From Microbacterium sp. TNHR37B (GTDB taxonomy: Bacteria > Actinomycetota > Actinomycetes > Actinomycetales > Microbacteriaceae), in NCBI RefSeq assembly GCF_001620065.1, contig NZ_LQGV01000003.1:682001-746000 (forward strand): a stretch of DNA of 64,000 nucleotides, written 5' to 3'. Below, in pieces: positions 36,041-44,381 of the stretch (its first letter is position 1; each line of letters starts with the position of its first letter). The notes beneath the pieces were generated by a model, which saw only the letters and a program-made list of their open reading frames with translations, was not told the origin of the DNA and did not search any database. Position numbers and translations under genes: made by a program.

Positions 36041-36499
36041 ATGACTCTGCGAATCGGCTATGCCGCGGGTGCGTTCGACCTGTTTCACATCGGCCATCTC
36101 AATCTGCTTCGGCACGCCAAGTCCCAGTGCGACGTTCTCGTCGCCGGGGTCGTGAGCGATGAGATGCTGCGTTCGGTGAAGGGCATCGAGCCCTTCATCC
36201 CGACGTCGGAGCGCGTCGCGATCGTCCGGTCGCTGCGGTTCGTCGACCACGTGTACGTCGAGACCGTGCCCGACAAGATGGACGTCTGGCACGAAGTGGG
36301 CTTCACCCACTTCTTCAAGGGCGACGACTGGCGTGGCACGGAGAAGGGCATGCGCCTCGAGCGAGAGTTCGCCGAGGTCGGGGTGGAGGTCGTCTACTTC
36401 CCCTACACCGCCCATACCTCCAGCAGCCAGTTGCGCCGCGCGCTGGAAGCCGCCAGCAGCGCGAGCGACACCTTCGCCGCGCAGCCGCTGTCGGCCTAG
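36041..36499 (+). CDS. TagD-like glycerol-3-phosphate cytidylyltransferase family protein
   Basis: A 152-residue nucleotidyltransferase. GAFDLFHIGHLNLLR gives the HxGH motif (H16-I-G-H19). FFKGDDWRGTEKG (with GMRLE after it) and a C-terminal SSSQLRR stand for the usual RTxGISTT region, here altered to TAHTSSSQLRR. The best-known members activate glycerol-3-phosphate to CDP-glycerol. No TagB/TagF-type polymerase is nearby, but a CDP-alcohol phosphotransferase is encoded at 33026-33790 and may use the product (inference). It is a single gene behind a highly structured leader. Confidence 0.85.
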   Translation: MTLRIGYAAGAFDLFHIGHLNLLRHAKSQCDVLVAGVVSDEMLRSVKGIEPFIPTSERVAIVRSLRFVDHVYVETVPDKMDVWHEVGFTHFFKGDDWRGTEKGMRLEREFAEVGVEVVYFPYTAHTSSSQLRRALEAASSASDTFAAQPLSA

Positions 36500-36514
36500 C
36501 GCGGCACCACAGAC

Positions 36515-36583
36515 TCGACGGCGCCGAGCAGCAGCCCTCTCCGCCTCCCCAACGCCTGGGCTCACCCCACTCGGCGCCGTCGA
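36515..36583. repeat. 14-bp inverted repeat with 41-nt loop
   Basis: TCGACGGCGCCGAG (36515-36528) and its exact complement (36570-36583) lie just after the TagD-like gene. Together with the terminator hairpin at 36592-36652 it fills the convergent gap. It may be a transcription-termination structure for either strand or a decayed palindromic element. Confidence 0.6.
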
Positions 36584-36591
36584 CACCCGAT

Positions 36592-36652
36592 CGGAAGGAT
36601 CGGTCCTCCGCACGCTCCACACCGGTGCTCGCGAGGGGGACCGGTCCTTCCG
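36592..36652. terminator. Bidirectional terminator-like hairpin
   Basis: CGGAAGGATCGGTCC (36592-36606) pairs with GGACCGGTCCTTCCG (36638-36652) over 15 bp with one G-U pair, followed by TGTTT. It separates the TagD-like gene (plus) from the GT2-GtrA gene (minus, ends 36699). Confidence 0.65.
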
Positions 36653-36698
36653 TGTTTCCCGGGTGCGTCACAGCCCCGCACGGCCCGCACGAAGGACG

Positions 36699-37841
36699 CT
36701 AGAGCTCGCCCGGCTGCACCGCCTGCTCGTCGAGCTCGCGGGCGGCCTGTCGGCCGGCACTGGCCGGAGACGCGTTGCGCGGCGCGTAGACGACGAGCGA
36801 GTGGAACACGAAGCGGACGACGAAGGCGACGACGAGGGTGATCGCGGTCGCGACGACGGCGGAGAGGTGCCCCGTCTCGACCATGAAGGCGACGATGGGG
36901 ATCCGCACCACCGCCTCGGCGTTGTTGAAGGCGAACGACTTCGCGAAACGGGACCACACCCCTGAGGCCTGGCCCCGCATGTCGGAGAAGACGAAGCGCT
37001 CGATGAGCAGGAAGTTCCCGACGATCGTGACCTCCGCCGCGACGATCGCGGCGATGAGATAGCCGACGCCCCAATGGGTGAGCGCCGCGACGATGCCGAC
37101 GTTGAGCACGGCGCCGAGGCCACCGATGATCGCGAAGAGCGACATCTTGCCGAACCGGAGGGCGGCCAGTTGCGCGAGGAAGTGGATGCCCTGTCGCACC
37201 GACGCCTTGGACTCGCCCGCGTGCCGATCGGCGAAGTCGAACGGCACCTCGGCCACCCGGAAGGACCGACGGACCAGCATCTCGAGCAGGATCTTGAACC
37301 CGCGCGGGCGCAGCCCGTCGAGATCGACCGCGGCGCGCGACACGAGGAAGAAGCCGGTCATCGGGTCGGTGACATCGCGCAGCCGTACCGGGAACATCGC
37401 CTTCGTGATCGCTGTGGATGCCTTCGAGACGAGCACGCGAGTGCGGTCGGCCAGCCCGTGCGCCGTTCCCCCTCCCGCGTACCGCGACGCGACGACGACG
37501 TCGACATCGCCTTCGTCGAAGCGGGCGACCAGCTCGGGGATCTTCTCGGGCGGATGCTGGAGGTCGCCGTCCATCACCAGACAGGCATCGGCGGTGGCGG
37601 CGCGCAGCCCCTCCACGACCGCTCCGCCGAGTCCGCCGGTGCGTACGGTGCGGTGGATCAGCCGCACCGGGAGGGGGGCCTGCTCGGCGACGAGACGGAC
37701 CACCTCGGGAGTGTCGTCGGTGCTGTCGTCGACGAAGATGATCTCCGCGGTCGTGCGGACGCCGCCGCCGGCACCATCCAGCGCTGCGGCGACACGACGC
37801 ACGAGCTCCGCGACGTTCGGAGCCTCGTTGTACGTCGGCAC
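36699..37841 (-). CDS. GT2 glycosyltransferase fused to GtrA membrane domain
   Basis: A protein of at least 380 residues. Residues 1-235 are a dolichyl-phosphate-mannose-synthase-like GT2 domain (PTYNEAPN, EIIFVDDSTDDTP, VMDGDLQHPPEKIPELV). Residues about 245-365 are a four-helix GtrA domain (GGLGAVLNVGIVAAL, NFLLIERFVFSD). Such fusions make polyprenyl-phosphate sugars and help flip them for use outside the cell. The N-terminal strand normally begins before PTYNE, but upstream in-frame codons (IDLSIIV) have no ATG/GTG/TTG; GGGGGA lies 6 nt before an ATC. The annotated GTG may therefore be internal, with a CTG or ATC start. Confidence 0.88.
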   Translation of the reverse strand: MPTYNEAPNVAELVRRVAAALDGAGGGVRTTAEIIFVDDSTDDTPEVVRLVAEQAPLPVRLIHRTVRTGGLGGAVVEGLRAATADACLVMDGDLQHPPEKIPELVARFDEGDVDVVVASRYAGGGTAHGLADRTRVLVSKASTAITKAMFPVRLRDVTDPMTGFFLVSRAAVDLDGLRPRGFKILLEMLVRRSFRVAEVPFDFADRHAGESKASVRQGIHFLAQLAALRFGKMSLFAIIGGLGAVLNVGIVAALTHWGVGYLIAAIVAAEVTIVGNFLLIERFVFSDMRGQASGVWSRFAKSFAFNNAEAVVRIPIVAFMVETGHLSAVVATAITLVVAFVVRFVFHSLVVYAPRNASPASAGRQAARELDEQAVQPGEL

Positions 37842-37999
37842 GATGATCGACAGATCGATGACTATCCCCCGGGAGCGTGCTGGAGCAAGAGATCTATCGT
37901 CGCACGATCACCTGAGTCTTCGACGCCCCGTGTCCGCCTGCGGAGTCACCGACGACATCCGCAGGGCCGGGGAGGAGCCGAGAGCGCGAGAATAGAGGC

Positions 38000-38260
38000 A
38001 TGACCTCCACCGAGAAGACCATCACGATGTTCGGCGCCGAGTGGTGCCGCGACTGCCGCCGGACCAAGGCACAGCTCGACGAGCTGGGCGTGGAGTACAC
38101 CTACGTCGACCTGGAGGCGGAGCCGGCCGCCGCGGAGGTCGCCCGCGAGATCTCCGGCCGCACCAACATCCCCGTCGTCGTCTACCCCGATGCCACACAC
38201 CACGTCGAGCCCAGCAACGACGACGTCGCCGCGAAGCTGAAGGAGCTCTCGCTGATCTGA
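38000..38260 (+). CDS. Glutaredoxin/mycoredoxin-like protein
   Basis: An 86-residue thioredoxin-fold protein with the redox motif C16-R-D-C19 (AEWCRDCRRTK), the cis-Pro segment TNIPVVVYPD and a C-terminal helix. The WCxDCRRTK pattern is the actinobacterial type related to mycoredoxin-1, which works with mycothiol; partner and substrate are inferred from the family. It is a single gene, divergent from the GT2-GtrA gene. Confidence 0.88.
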   Translation: MTSTEKTITMFGAEWCRDCRRTKAQLDELGVEYTYVDLEAEPAAAEVAREISGRTNIPVVVYPDATHHVEPSNDDVAAKLKELSLI

Positions 38261-38388
38261 CCGAGAGTCCTTTCCGCACCGTCGGGCTTTCGTCCGCGCA
38301 CGCTGCGACGGAACAGGGTCACGGGACGCCTCCCGCACGCGGGTTCGGGGCTGTCGGCGGGCGACACCCACGCCCTAGGCTGGCCGCC

Positions 38389-39864
38389 ATGAGCGACGAG
38401 GCTCCTCCCCACCCGGCCGGCCTGGGCACCAGCGCAGACGACGATGCCCTGCCGAGGCGGACGGTGGCCCGTTATGCGGCCGGTTCCATCGGAACGGGAG
38501 GCTTCGCCACGCTGCCGGGGCTCGTCCTCACGTATTACCTCACCGACAATCTCGGGGTGACCGCGCTGTTGGCGGGTGTCATCGTCGCGGCGGCGAAGGT
38601 CTGGGACGTCGTGATCGATCCCGTGGTGGGTGCGCTGAGCGACACCGACAAGCACCGTCGCGGTACCCGGCGCCGAGGGATGCTCGTCGGCGCCTGCGCA
38701 CTGCCGGTGCTTTTCGCCCTCACCTTCGCGGCGCCTCCGGCGATCGGGCCAGAAGCAGGCGCGATCTGGGTGTTCGTCGCGTTTTTGGCCACCGCCACCG
38801 CGTTCAGCCTGTTCCAGGTCCCCTACATCGCCCTGCCGGCGGAACTGACCGGCCGCTACGACGCGCGCACCCGGCTGCTCACATGGCGCGTGGTCGTCCT
38901 CACCTTCGCGATCCTGCTCTTCGGTGCGGGAGGGCCGGCGCTCCGACGCGTCACGGGCGACCCGACCACCGGATACCTCGTGATGGGGGTGGTGTCGGGT
39001 GTCGTGATCGGCGTCGGCATGCTGGTCGCCACGACGGTGGCCGGCCGTTCGGAACGATCGCGATCGGCCATGGCGGCCGCCGGGACGAGCGCCGCGGAGC
39101 GGGCCGAGCTGTTCGCCGAAGCCGTGGGCGAACACGCCGAGCGGCACCTGGGCGCCGACGCATCCACGCCCGGAGGGGGCGTGCGCGACAACTTCCGGGC
39201 GGCCGCGGAGACACTCCGTCGCAGCCAGCCGTTCCGCGCCCTTCTCACGACCTTCGTGCTGCAGGCACTGGCGACCGGGCTCATGCTGGCCGGCGCTCAA
39301 TACCTGGCGACATGGGTGCTGCAGTCCGAGGACGCGGTGACGTTGCTGTTCGTCGCGTTGATCGCCCCGGCCCTCCTGGCGGCGCCGGCCTGGGGAGCGT
39401 GGGCGAGACGGGCCGGCAAGGAGCGGGTGTTCGCAGCCGCGAGCGTGCTGTTCGCGGCGGCGGCACTGTCCACCGTCGTCGCGCTCTGGGCGCCCGGCGC
39501 GTGGCTGTACGCGTCTGTCGCCGTCGCCGGCGTCGCGTACGCAGGAATGCAGTCGCTCCCGATGGCGATGCTGCCCGACGTGATCAGTCACGACGCCGCT
39601 CGACACGGGACCGGGCGCGCCGGAGCTTTCGGCGGCGTGTGGACGGCCGGGGAGACCACCGGCTTCGCCCTCGGCGCCACGGTGCTCACGGTCGTCCTGG
39701 CCGCCACGGGATACGTGGAACGCACCGCGGCCATGCTCGTCTGGCAGCCGCCGGCGGCGATCGCGGGCATCGTCCTGAGCTTCAGCGTCGTCCCCGCCGC
39801 CCTCGTGCTGGCGAGCCTGATCCCGCTCGCGCGGTACCGGCTCCGACGCGCGGACATCGAGTGA
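38389..39864 (+). CDS. MFS transporter of the GPH (sugar-cation symporter) family
   Basis: A 491-residue membrane protein with about 12 hydrophobic segments and the GPH pattern: GFATLPGLVLTYYLTDNLG, DVVIDPVVGALSDTDKHRRG (20 residues) with TRRRG after it, FQVPYIALPAEL. A large cytoplasmic loop lies between helices 6 and 7. It probably carries a sugar or glycoside together with a cation; the substrate cannot be read. TAGGCT (38376-38381) stands 7 nt before the ATG, so its mRNA is probably leaderless. Confidence 0.87.
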   Translation: MSDEAPPHPAGLGTSADDDALPRRTVARYAAGSIGTGGFATLPGLVLTYYLTDNLGVTALLAGVIVAAAKVWDVVIDPVVGALSDTDKHRRGTRRRGMLVGACALPVLFALTFAAPPAIGPEAGAIWVFVAFLATATAFSLFQVPYIALPAELTGRYDARTRLLTWRVVVLTFAILLFGAGGPALRRVTGDPTTGYLVMGVVSGVVIGVGMLVATTVAGRSERSRSAMAAAGTSAAERAELFAEAVGEHAERHLGADASTPGGGVRDNFRAAAETLRRSQPFRALLTTFVLQALATGLMLAGAQYLATWVLQSEDAVTLLFVALIAPALLAAPAWGAWARRAGKERVFAAASVLFAAAALSTVVALWAPGAWLYASVAVAGVAYAGMQSLPMAMLPDVISHDAARHGTGRAGAFGGVWTAGETTGFALGATVLTVVLAATGYVERTAAMLVWQPPAAIAGIVLSFSVVPAALVLASLIPLARYRLRRADIE

Positions 39865-39928
39865 CCGCTCCGAACGGCGGCCGCAGCCCCGGACGTAAGC
39901 TGAGACGACCGCCGCGAAGGAGAGCGCC

Positions 39929-41611
39929 GTGACCCCGGACACCCTGCCCCTGGAACGCCGCGAAGAGATCGACGCCGCCCTCGCCGCGGTGGCGAAGGGC
40001 GCGCGGACGTGGACGCTGCTCACCCTCGGTCAGCGCCGAACCCTCCTTCGACGCGTGCGCGCGTCCGTCGCCGCCGTCGCCGCCGAGTGGGCGGACGCCG
40101 CGGCGACGACGAAGGGCCTCCACGCCGGCCATCCGCTACGCGGCGAGGAGTGGCTCTCGGGACCGTACGCCGCGCTCGTCGCCCTCGATGCCTATGCCCG
40201 CTCGCTCGGCGCTCTCGCCGCCGGAGGCAGTCCGCTGGACGCCGTGACGTTCGGACGTGCCCCGGGAGATCGGACGGTCGTCCACACCTCCCCGCTCGAC
40301 CTCACCGACCGGATCCTCCTCTCGGGCTACTCGACCGAGGTCTGGCTCCGGCCCGGTGTGACGCCCGGCCAGGCGCGACGGACGGCCGGACTCGGACAGC
40401 TCACCCCCACCACCACCGGCGGTATCGGCGTGGTGCTCGGGGCGGGGAACGTGAGCGCGATCCCCTTCCTCGATGTCCTGTACGAACTCCTCGCGCACAA
40501 TCGCACCGTCGTGCTGAAGGTCAATCCGACGCAGGACGAGCTGATTCCTGTGTTCGCACGGGCGCTCGCCCCGCTCATCGAGCCGGGGTTCCTGCGGATC
40601 GTGCGCGGCGGCGGAGACGTGGGAGCGTACCTGACGCGCCATCCGTCCATCGCGCACGTCCACATCACCGGTTCGGAGGCGACGTTCCGCGCCATCGTCC
40701 CCGATCTGCGGGTTCCGATCTCGGCCGAGCTCGGCGGGGTCTCCCCGATCATCGTCGTCCCGGGGGAATGGTCGGCCGCCGACCTGCGCTTCCAGGCCGA
40801 ACACGTCGTGACGATGCGACTGCACAACTCCGGTCACAACTGCATCGCCGGGCAGGTCGTGCTTCTGAGCGCCGACTGGCCGCAGCGGGACGACTTCCTC
40901 CGCGAACTGCGCGCCGCCTACGATCGTTCGCCGCAGCGAGAGGTCTGGTATCCCCGGAGCGAGCGCGCCCTCGACGCGGCCCGCGCCGATTACCCGGATG
41001 CCCTCTGGTGCGGCGACGGGACCCGCGCTCTCGTGGTGACCGACCCCGAGGGGGCCACGCCGCTGGAGACGACGGAGTACTTCTCCCCGGTGCTGGGCGT
41101 CGTCTCGCTGCCGGGCGGGGGACAGGCGTTCCTCGACGCGGCCGTCGCCCACGCCAACGAACGGCTCGTGGGGACCCTCGGCGCGAACGTGCTGATCGCG
41201 CCGGAGACCCAGCGCACGCTCGGAGCCGGATTCGAGCGGGCGATCGCGGAGCTTCGCTACGGCACGGTGGCCGTGAACGCCTGGACGGCCTTCGGCTTCC
41301 TCACCCCGACGGCCACGTGGGGAGCATTCCCCGGCGGGACGGTCGAGGATGCGCCGAGCGGGATCGGCGTGGTCCACAACGCGCTTCTTCTCGACGACGT
41401 CGAGCGCACGGTCGTTCGCGGGCCGTTCCGTCCCTTCCCCCGCTCGATCCGCACGGCATTGCGCGGCGGCGGGCTATCGGTGCTCCCGAAGCCGCCGTGG
41501 TTCGTGACGTCACGCACCGGCGCCGTGGTCAGCGAGGGCTTCACCCGCTTCCGCATCGATCGCGACCTGGCGCGGATGGCCCTCGTCCTGGCGCGGGCGT
41601 TCCGCGCCTGA
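39929..41611 (+). CDS. Aldehyde dehydrogenase family protein
   Basis: A 560-residue protein, longer than the usual ~480, with the ALDH fold. The NAD(P)-binding segment GGIGVVLGAGNVSAIPFLDV precedes VLKVNPTQDE, the SAELGGVSPIIV segment (general-base Glu) and the catalytic Cys in NSGHNCIAGQ. The N-terminal ~130 residues and the C-terminal ~100 residues (FRPFPRSIRTALRGGG) extend the core. The substrate is unknown; the long form is seen in uncharacterised actinobacterial enzymes. The GTG start follows AAGGAGAG. It ends 1 bp from the convergent helicase gene. Confidence 0.83.
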   Translation: MTPDTLPLERREEIDAALAAVAKGARTWTLLTLGQRRTLLRRVRASVAAVAAEWADAAATTKGLHAGHPLRGEEWLSGPYAALVALDAYARSLGALAAGGSPLDAVTFGRAPGDRTVVHTSPLDLTDRILLSGYSTEVWLRPGVTPGQARRTAGLGQLTPTTTGGIGVVLGAGNVSAIPFLDVLYELLAHNRTVVLKVNPTQDELIPVFARALAPLIEPGFLRIVRGGGDVGAYLTRHPSIAHVHITGSEATFRAIVPDLRVPISAELGGVSPIIVVPGEWSAADLRFQAEHVVTMRLHNSGHNCIAGQVVLLSADWPQRDDFLRELRAAYDRSPQREVWYPRSERALDAARADYPDALWCGDGTRALVVTDPEGATPLETTEYFSPVLGVVSLPGGGQAFLDAAVAHANERLVGTLGANVLIAPETQRTLGAGFERAIAELRYGTVAVNAWTAFGFLTPTATWGAFPGGTVEDAPSGIGVVHNALLLDDVERTVVRGPFRPFPRSIRTALRGGGLSVLPKPPWFVTSRTGAVVSEGFTRFRIDRDLARMALVLARAFRA

Positions 41612-41612
41612 G

Positions 41613-43208
41613 TCAGCGCCCGCCGCGGCGGCCGGCGCCGTTCTGACGCACGACCGACCCGACCATGAGCTTCCCGCCCTGCTGGCTGGCACGGCGGCCC
41701 GTGGTGCGAGCATTGCCCGACGGCGCGCCGGACGCCGCGGCGCCCGAGGCCCCGTGACGGCTGGATCCGTGAGCGGTGTCGGCGTGCCGCGGAGCGCGGT
41801 CGGTGCGAGCGCCGCCCGCCGTCTGCTCGTTCCGCGCCGGACGACGGCGACCGTTGTCGGTGGACGCACCGGCGGAGCGCTGGTCGTTCCGACCCCCGCG
41901 ACCCCGACCATTGCCCGTTCCGCTGCCGGTGCCGGTGCCGTTCTCGCGGGCGGCGCGCTTGCGCTGGGCGTTGGCACCCTGGCTGCGTCCGCCGCCGCGC
42001 TGCGGCTGCGTCTTCGGGGCCGGCGTCACGTACGGCGCCACCTCGCCCACGAGGGCCGTGACCGCGGGAGAGTCCACCGTCACGGCGGTGGGCGTCACCG
42101 CGACGCCCGCCTTGCGGAGGAGATCCTTGACGTCCTTCTCCTGCCCGGGAAGGACGAGGGTGACGACCGAGCCTTCCGCCCCGGCACGCGCCGTGCGGCC
42201 CGAGCGGTGCAGGTACGCCTTGTGCTCCATGGGCGGGTCGACGTGGATGACGAGCTCGACCTCGTCGACGTGCACGCCGCGCGCCGCGACGTCGGTCGCC
42301 ACGAGCACGCGTGCGGCCCCCGACGAGAACGCGGCGAGGTTGCGGTCGCGCTGCGGCTGCGAGAGGTTGCCGTGCAGGTCGACGGCGGGGATCCCCTGGG
42401 CCGTCAGCTGCTGCGCGAGCTTCTTGGCGTGATGCTTGGTGCGCATGAAGAGGATCCGGCGGCCCGTGCCCGAAGCGAGGGTGCGCACGAGCTCCTTCTT
42501 CGCGTCGGTTCCCTCGACGTGGAAGACATGGTGCGTCATGGCGGCGACGGGCGAGTTCGCCTCGTCGACCGAGTGGAGCACCTCGTTCTGGAGGAAGCGG
42601 CGCACGAGCTTGTCAACGCCGTTGTCCAGCGTCGCACTGAAGAGCAGTCGCTGGCCATCGCGGGGCGTCTTGTCCAGGATCCGGGTGACGGCCGGAAGGA
42701 ACCCGAGGTCGGCCATGTGGTCGGCCTCGTCGATCACCGTGATCTCGACCGAGTCGAGCGTGAGATGACGCTGCTGGAGGAGGTCCTCGAGTCGGCCGGG
42801 GCAGGCCACCACGATGTCGACGCCGGCCTTCAGCGCCGCGACCTGACGGGTCTGGGTGACGCCGCCGAAGATCGTGGTGGTCTTCAAGCCATAGGCGGCG
42901 GCGAGGGGCTCGAGCGTCGCGTTGATCTGCGTGGCCAGCTCGCGGGTGGGAGCGAGGACGAGGCCCAGGATGCGACCGTGACGGCGAGCGCCGCCGGCGA
43001 GCGCTCCGCCGAGGCGCGCGGCCATCGGGATGGAGAACGCGAGGGTCTTCCCCGAGCCGGTCTTGCCGCGGCCGAGCACGTCGCGCCCGGCGAGCGTGTC
43101 GGGGAGGGTGTCGACCTGGATCGGGAAGGCCTCGGTCTTGCCGTCCTTCGCGAGGACGTCGAGGAGCGGAGCGGGCACGCCGAGCGTGCGGAAAGAGGTG
43201 TCAGTCAT
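41613..43208 (-). CDS. DEAD-box RNA helicase
   Basis: A 531-residue helicase with all core motifs: Q motif (FPIQ, Gln31), motif I (GKTGSGKT, 48-55), PTREL, GG, motif II DEAD (160-163), SAT, and in the second domain LVATDVAARGVHVDEV and HRSGRTARAG. The C-terminal ~130 residues are Arg/Gly/Asn-rich and probably bind RNA. Such enzymes unwind RNA in ribosome assembly and cold adaptation (RhlE/DeaD-like). The start at 43208 gives MTDTSFRTLGV; the upstream region is a ~165-nt leader with hairpins rather than coding sequence. Confidence 0.92.
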   Translation of the reverse strand: MTDTSFRTLGVPAPLLDVLAKDGKTEAFPIQVDTLPDTLAGRDVLGRGKTGSGKTLAFSIPMAARLGGALAGGARRHGRILGLVLAPTRELATQINATLEPLAAAYGLKTTTIFGGVTQTRQVAALKAGVDIVVACPGRLEDLLQQRHLTLDSVEITVIDEADHMADLGFLPAVTRILDKTPRDGQRLLFSATLDNGVDKLVRRFLQNEVLHSVDEANSPVAAMTHHVFHVEGTDAKKELVRTLASGTGRRILFMRTKHHAKKLAQQLTAQGIPAVDLHGNLSQPQRDRNLAAFSSGAARVLVATDVAARGVHVDEVELVIHVDPPMEHKAYLHRSGRTARAGAEGSVVTLVLPGQEKDVKDLLRKAGVAVTPTAVTVDSPAVTALVGEVAPYVTPAPKTQPQRGGGRSQGANAQRKRAARENGTGTGSGTGNGRGRGGRNDQRSAGASTDNGRRRPARNEQTAGGARTDRAPRHADTAHGSSRHGASGAAASGAPSGNARTTGRRASQQGGKLMVGSVVRQNGAGRRGGR

Positions 43209-43376
43209 GAGAGTGTCTCTGGGCACGGAGGTGCCCGGTCGGTGGCCCGGGTGCGAACCGCACACGGGGTCGCCGTACGAAGAATGTCAGCCGACTTCGG
43301 TGCGGGACCGGCGGCGAGGGAAGCGTTCTACGACGCGAGAAGCACCAGGATCGGTGCTGCAAGTTCGTCCAGTCTA
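43209..43376 (-). promoter_or_regulatory. Long structured 5' leader of the DEAD-box helicase
   Basis: TAGACT (minus strand, 43371-43376) is a candidate -10, giving a leader of about 155 nt. It contains an AGCACC/GGTGCT hairpin (43341-43358) and, 12 nt before the ATG, a GGGCAC/GTGCCC hairpin (43221-43236) whose minus-strand loop is CTCC. No ribosome-binding site is visible before the ATG. Long leaders are typical of cold-shock-regulated helicase genes. Confidence 0.45.
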
Positions 43377-44381
43377 TCAGTCGGCGCCGGACCCGAAGCG
43401 ATCGGTGGCGGCACGGAGGGCCTGCGCGATCCCGGGCTCCGACGCGGAGTGTGACGCATCGGGGACGATCACGAGCTCGGCCTCGGGCCAGGCCCGGTGC
43501 AGATCCCACGCCGTCATGACCGGAGTGCACACGTCGTAGCGCCCCTGCACGATCACCGCGGGGATCCCTCGGAGCCGGGCGGCGTCCTCGATGAGCTGCC
43601 CCTCTCGGAACCAGCCGCCGTGGACGAAGTAGTGGTTCTCGATGCGCGCGAACGCCACCGCGGCGTCGGGAGCGGCCATCGAGGCGACGAGATCGGGATC
43701 GGGATGGAGCGTGAGCGTCGACGCCTCCCACGTGGTCCAGGCCACGCCCGCCGGACGGTGCACCGCGGGGTCAGGGTCGGTGAGGCGGCGGTGATACGCC
43801 TCGATCATCCGCGAGCGCTCGGTCACCGGGATCGGGGCGAGGAATCCCTCCCAGAGGTCGGGGAACAGCGCTGCCGCGCCACCTTCGTAGAACCACTCCA
43901 GTTCATGACGGCGGAGGGTGAACACCCCGCGGAGGACGAGCTCGCTGACCGCGTCGGGATGCGACTGGGCGTACGCGAGAGCGAGCGCACTCCCCCACGA
44001 TCCGCCGAACACCTGCCACCGATCGATCGCGAGGTTCCGGCGGAGCAGGTCGATGTCGGCCACCAGGTGCCACGTCGTGTTGTGCCGGAGATCGGCGTCG
44101 GGTTCGCTCGCGTGAGGGGTGCTCCGGCCGCACCCGCGCTGATCGAAGAGGACGATGCGGTAGACCGCCGGGTCGAAGAAGCGCCGGTGCCACGGCGAGG
44201 TGCCCGCCCCCGGTCCGCCGTGGAGGAAGACGACCGGCTTGCCCTCGGGGTTGCCCGACTGTTCCCAGTAGACCCGCTGACCGTCGCCGACCAGCAGTTC
44301 ACCGGTCTCGTAGGGTTCGAGGGGCGGGTAGAGGATCCCGTCGAGGTGGGGCGGACCGGCGAACCCGTCTCCGGCGCTCAC
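43377..44381 (-). CDS. pip: Prolyl aminopeptidase
   Basis: A 334-residue alpha/beta hydrolase of peptidase family S33, releasing N-terminal proline from peptides. Motifs: HGGPGAG (oxyanion region, 54-60), GGSWGS with nucleophile Ser128, FDQRGCGRSTPH, GRYDVCTP (acid) and DASHSASEPG (catalytic His). The N-terminal YPPLEPYETGEL is the family opening. The GTG start overlaps the stop of the metallopeptidase gene (GTGA), so both peptidases are made from one mRNA. Confidence 0.93.
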   Translation of the reverse strand: MSAGDGFAGPPHLDGILYPPLEPYETGELLVGDGQRVYWEQSGNPEGKPVVFLHGGPGAGTSPWHRRFFDPAVYRIVLFDQRGCGRSTPHASEPDADLRHNTTWHLVADIDLLRRNLAIDRWQVFGGSWGSALALAYAQSHPDAVSELVLRGVFTLRRHELEWFYEGGAAALFPDLWEGFLAPIPVTERSRMIEAYHRRLTDPDPAVHRPAGVAWTTWEASTLTLHPDPDLVASMAAPDAAVAFARIENHYFVHGGWFREGQLIEDAARLRGIPAVIVQGRYDVCTPVMTAWDLHRAWPEAELVIVPDASHSASEPGIAQALRAATDRFGSGAD

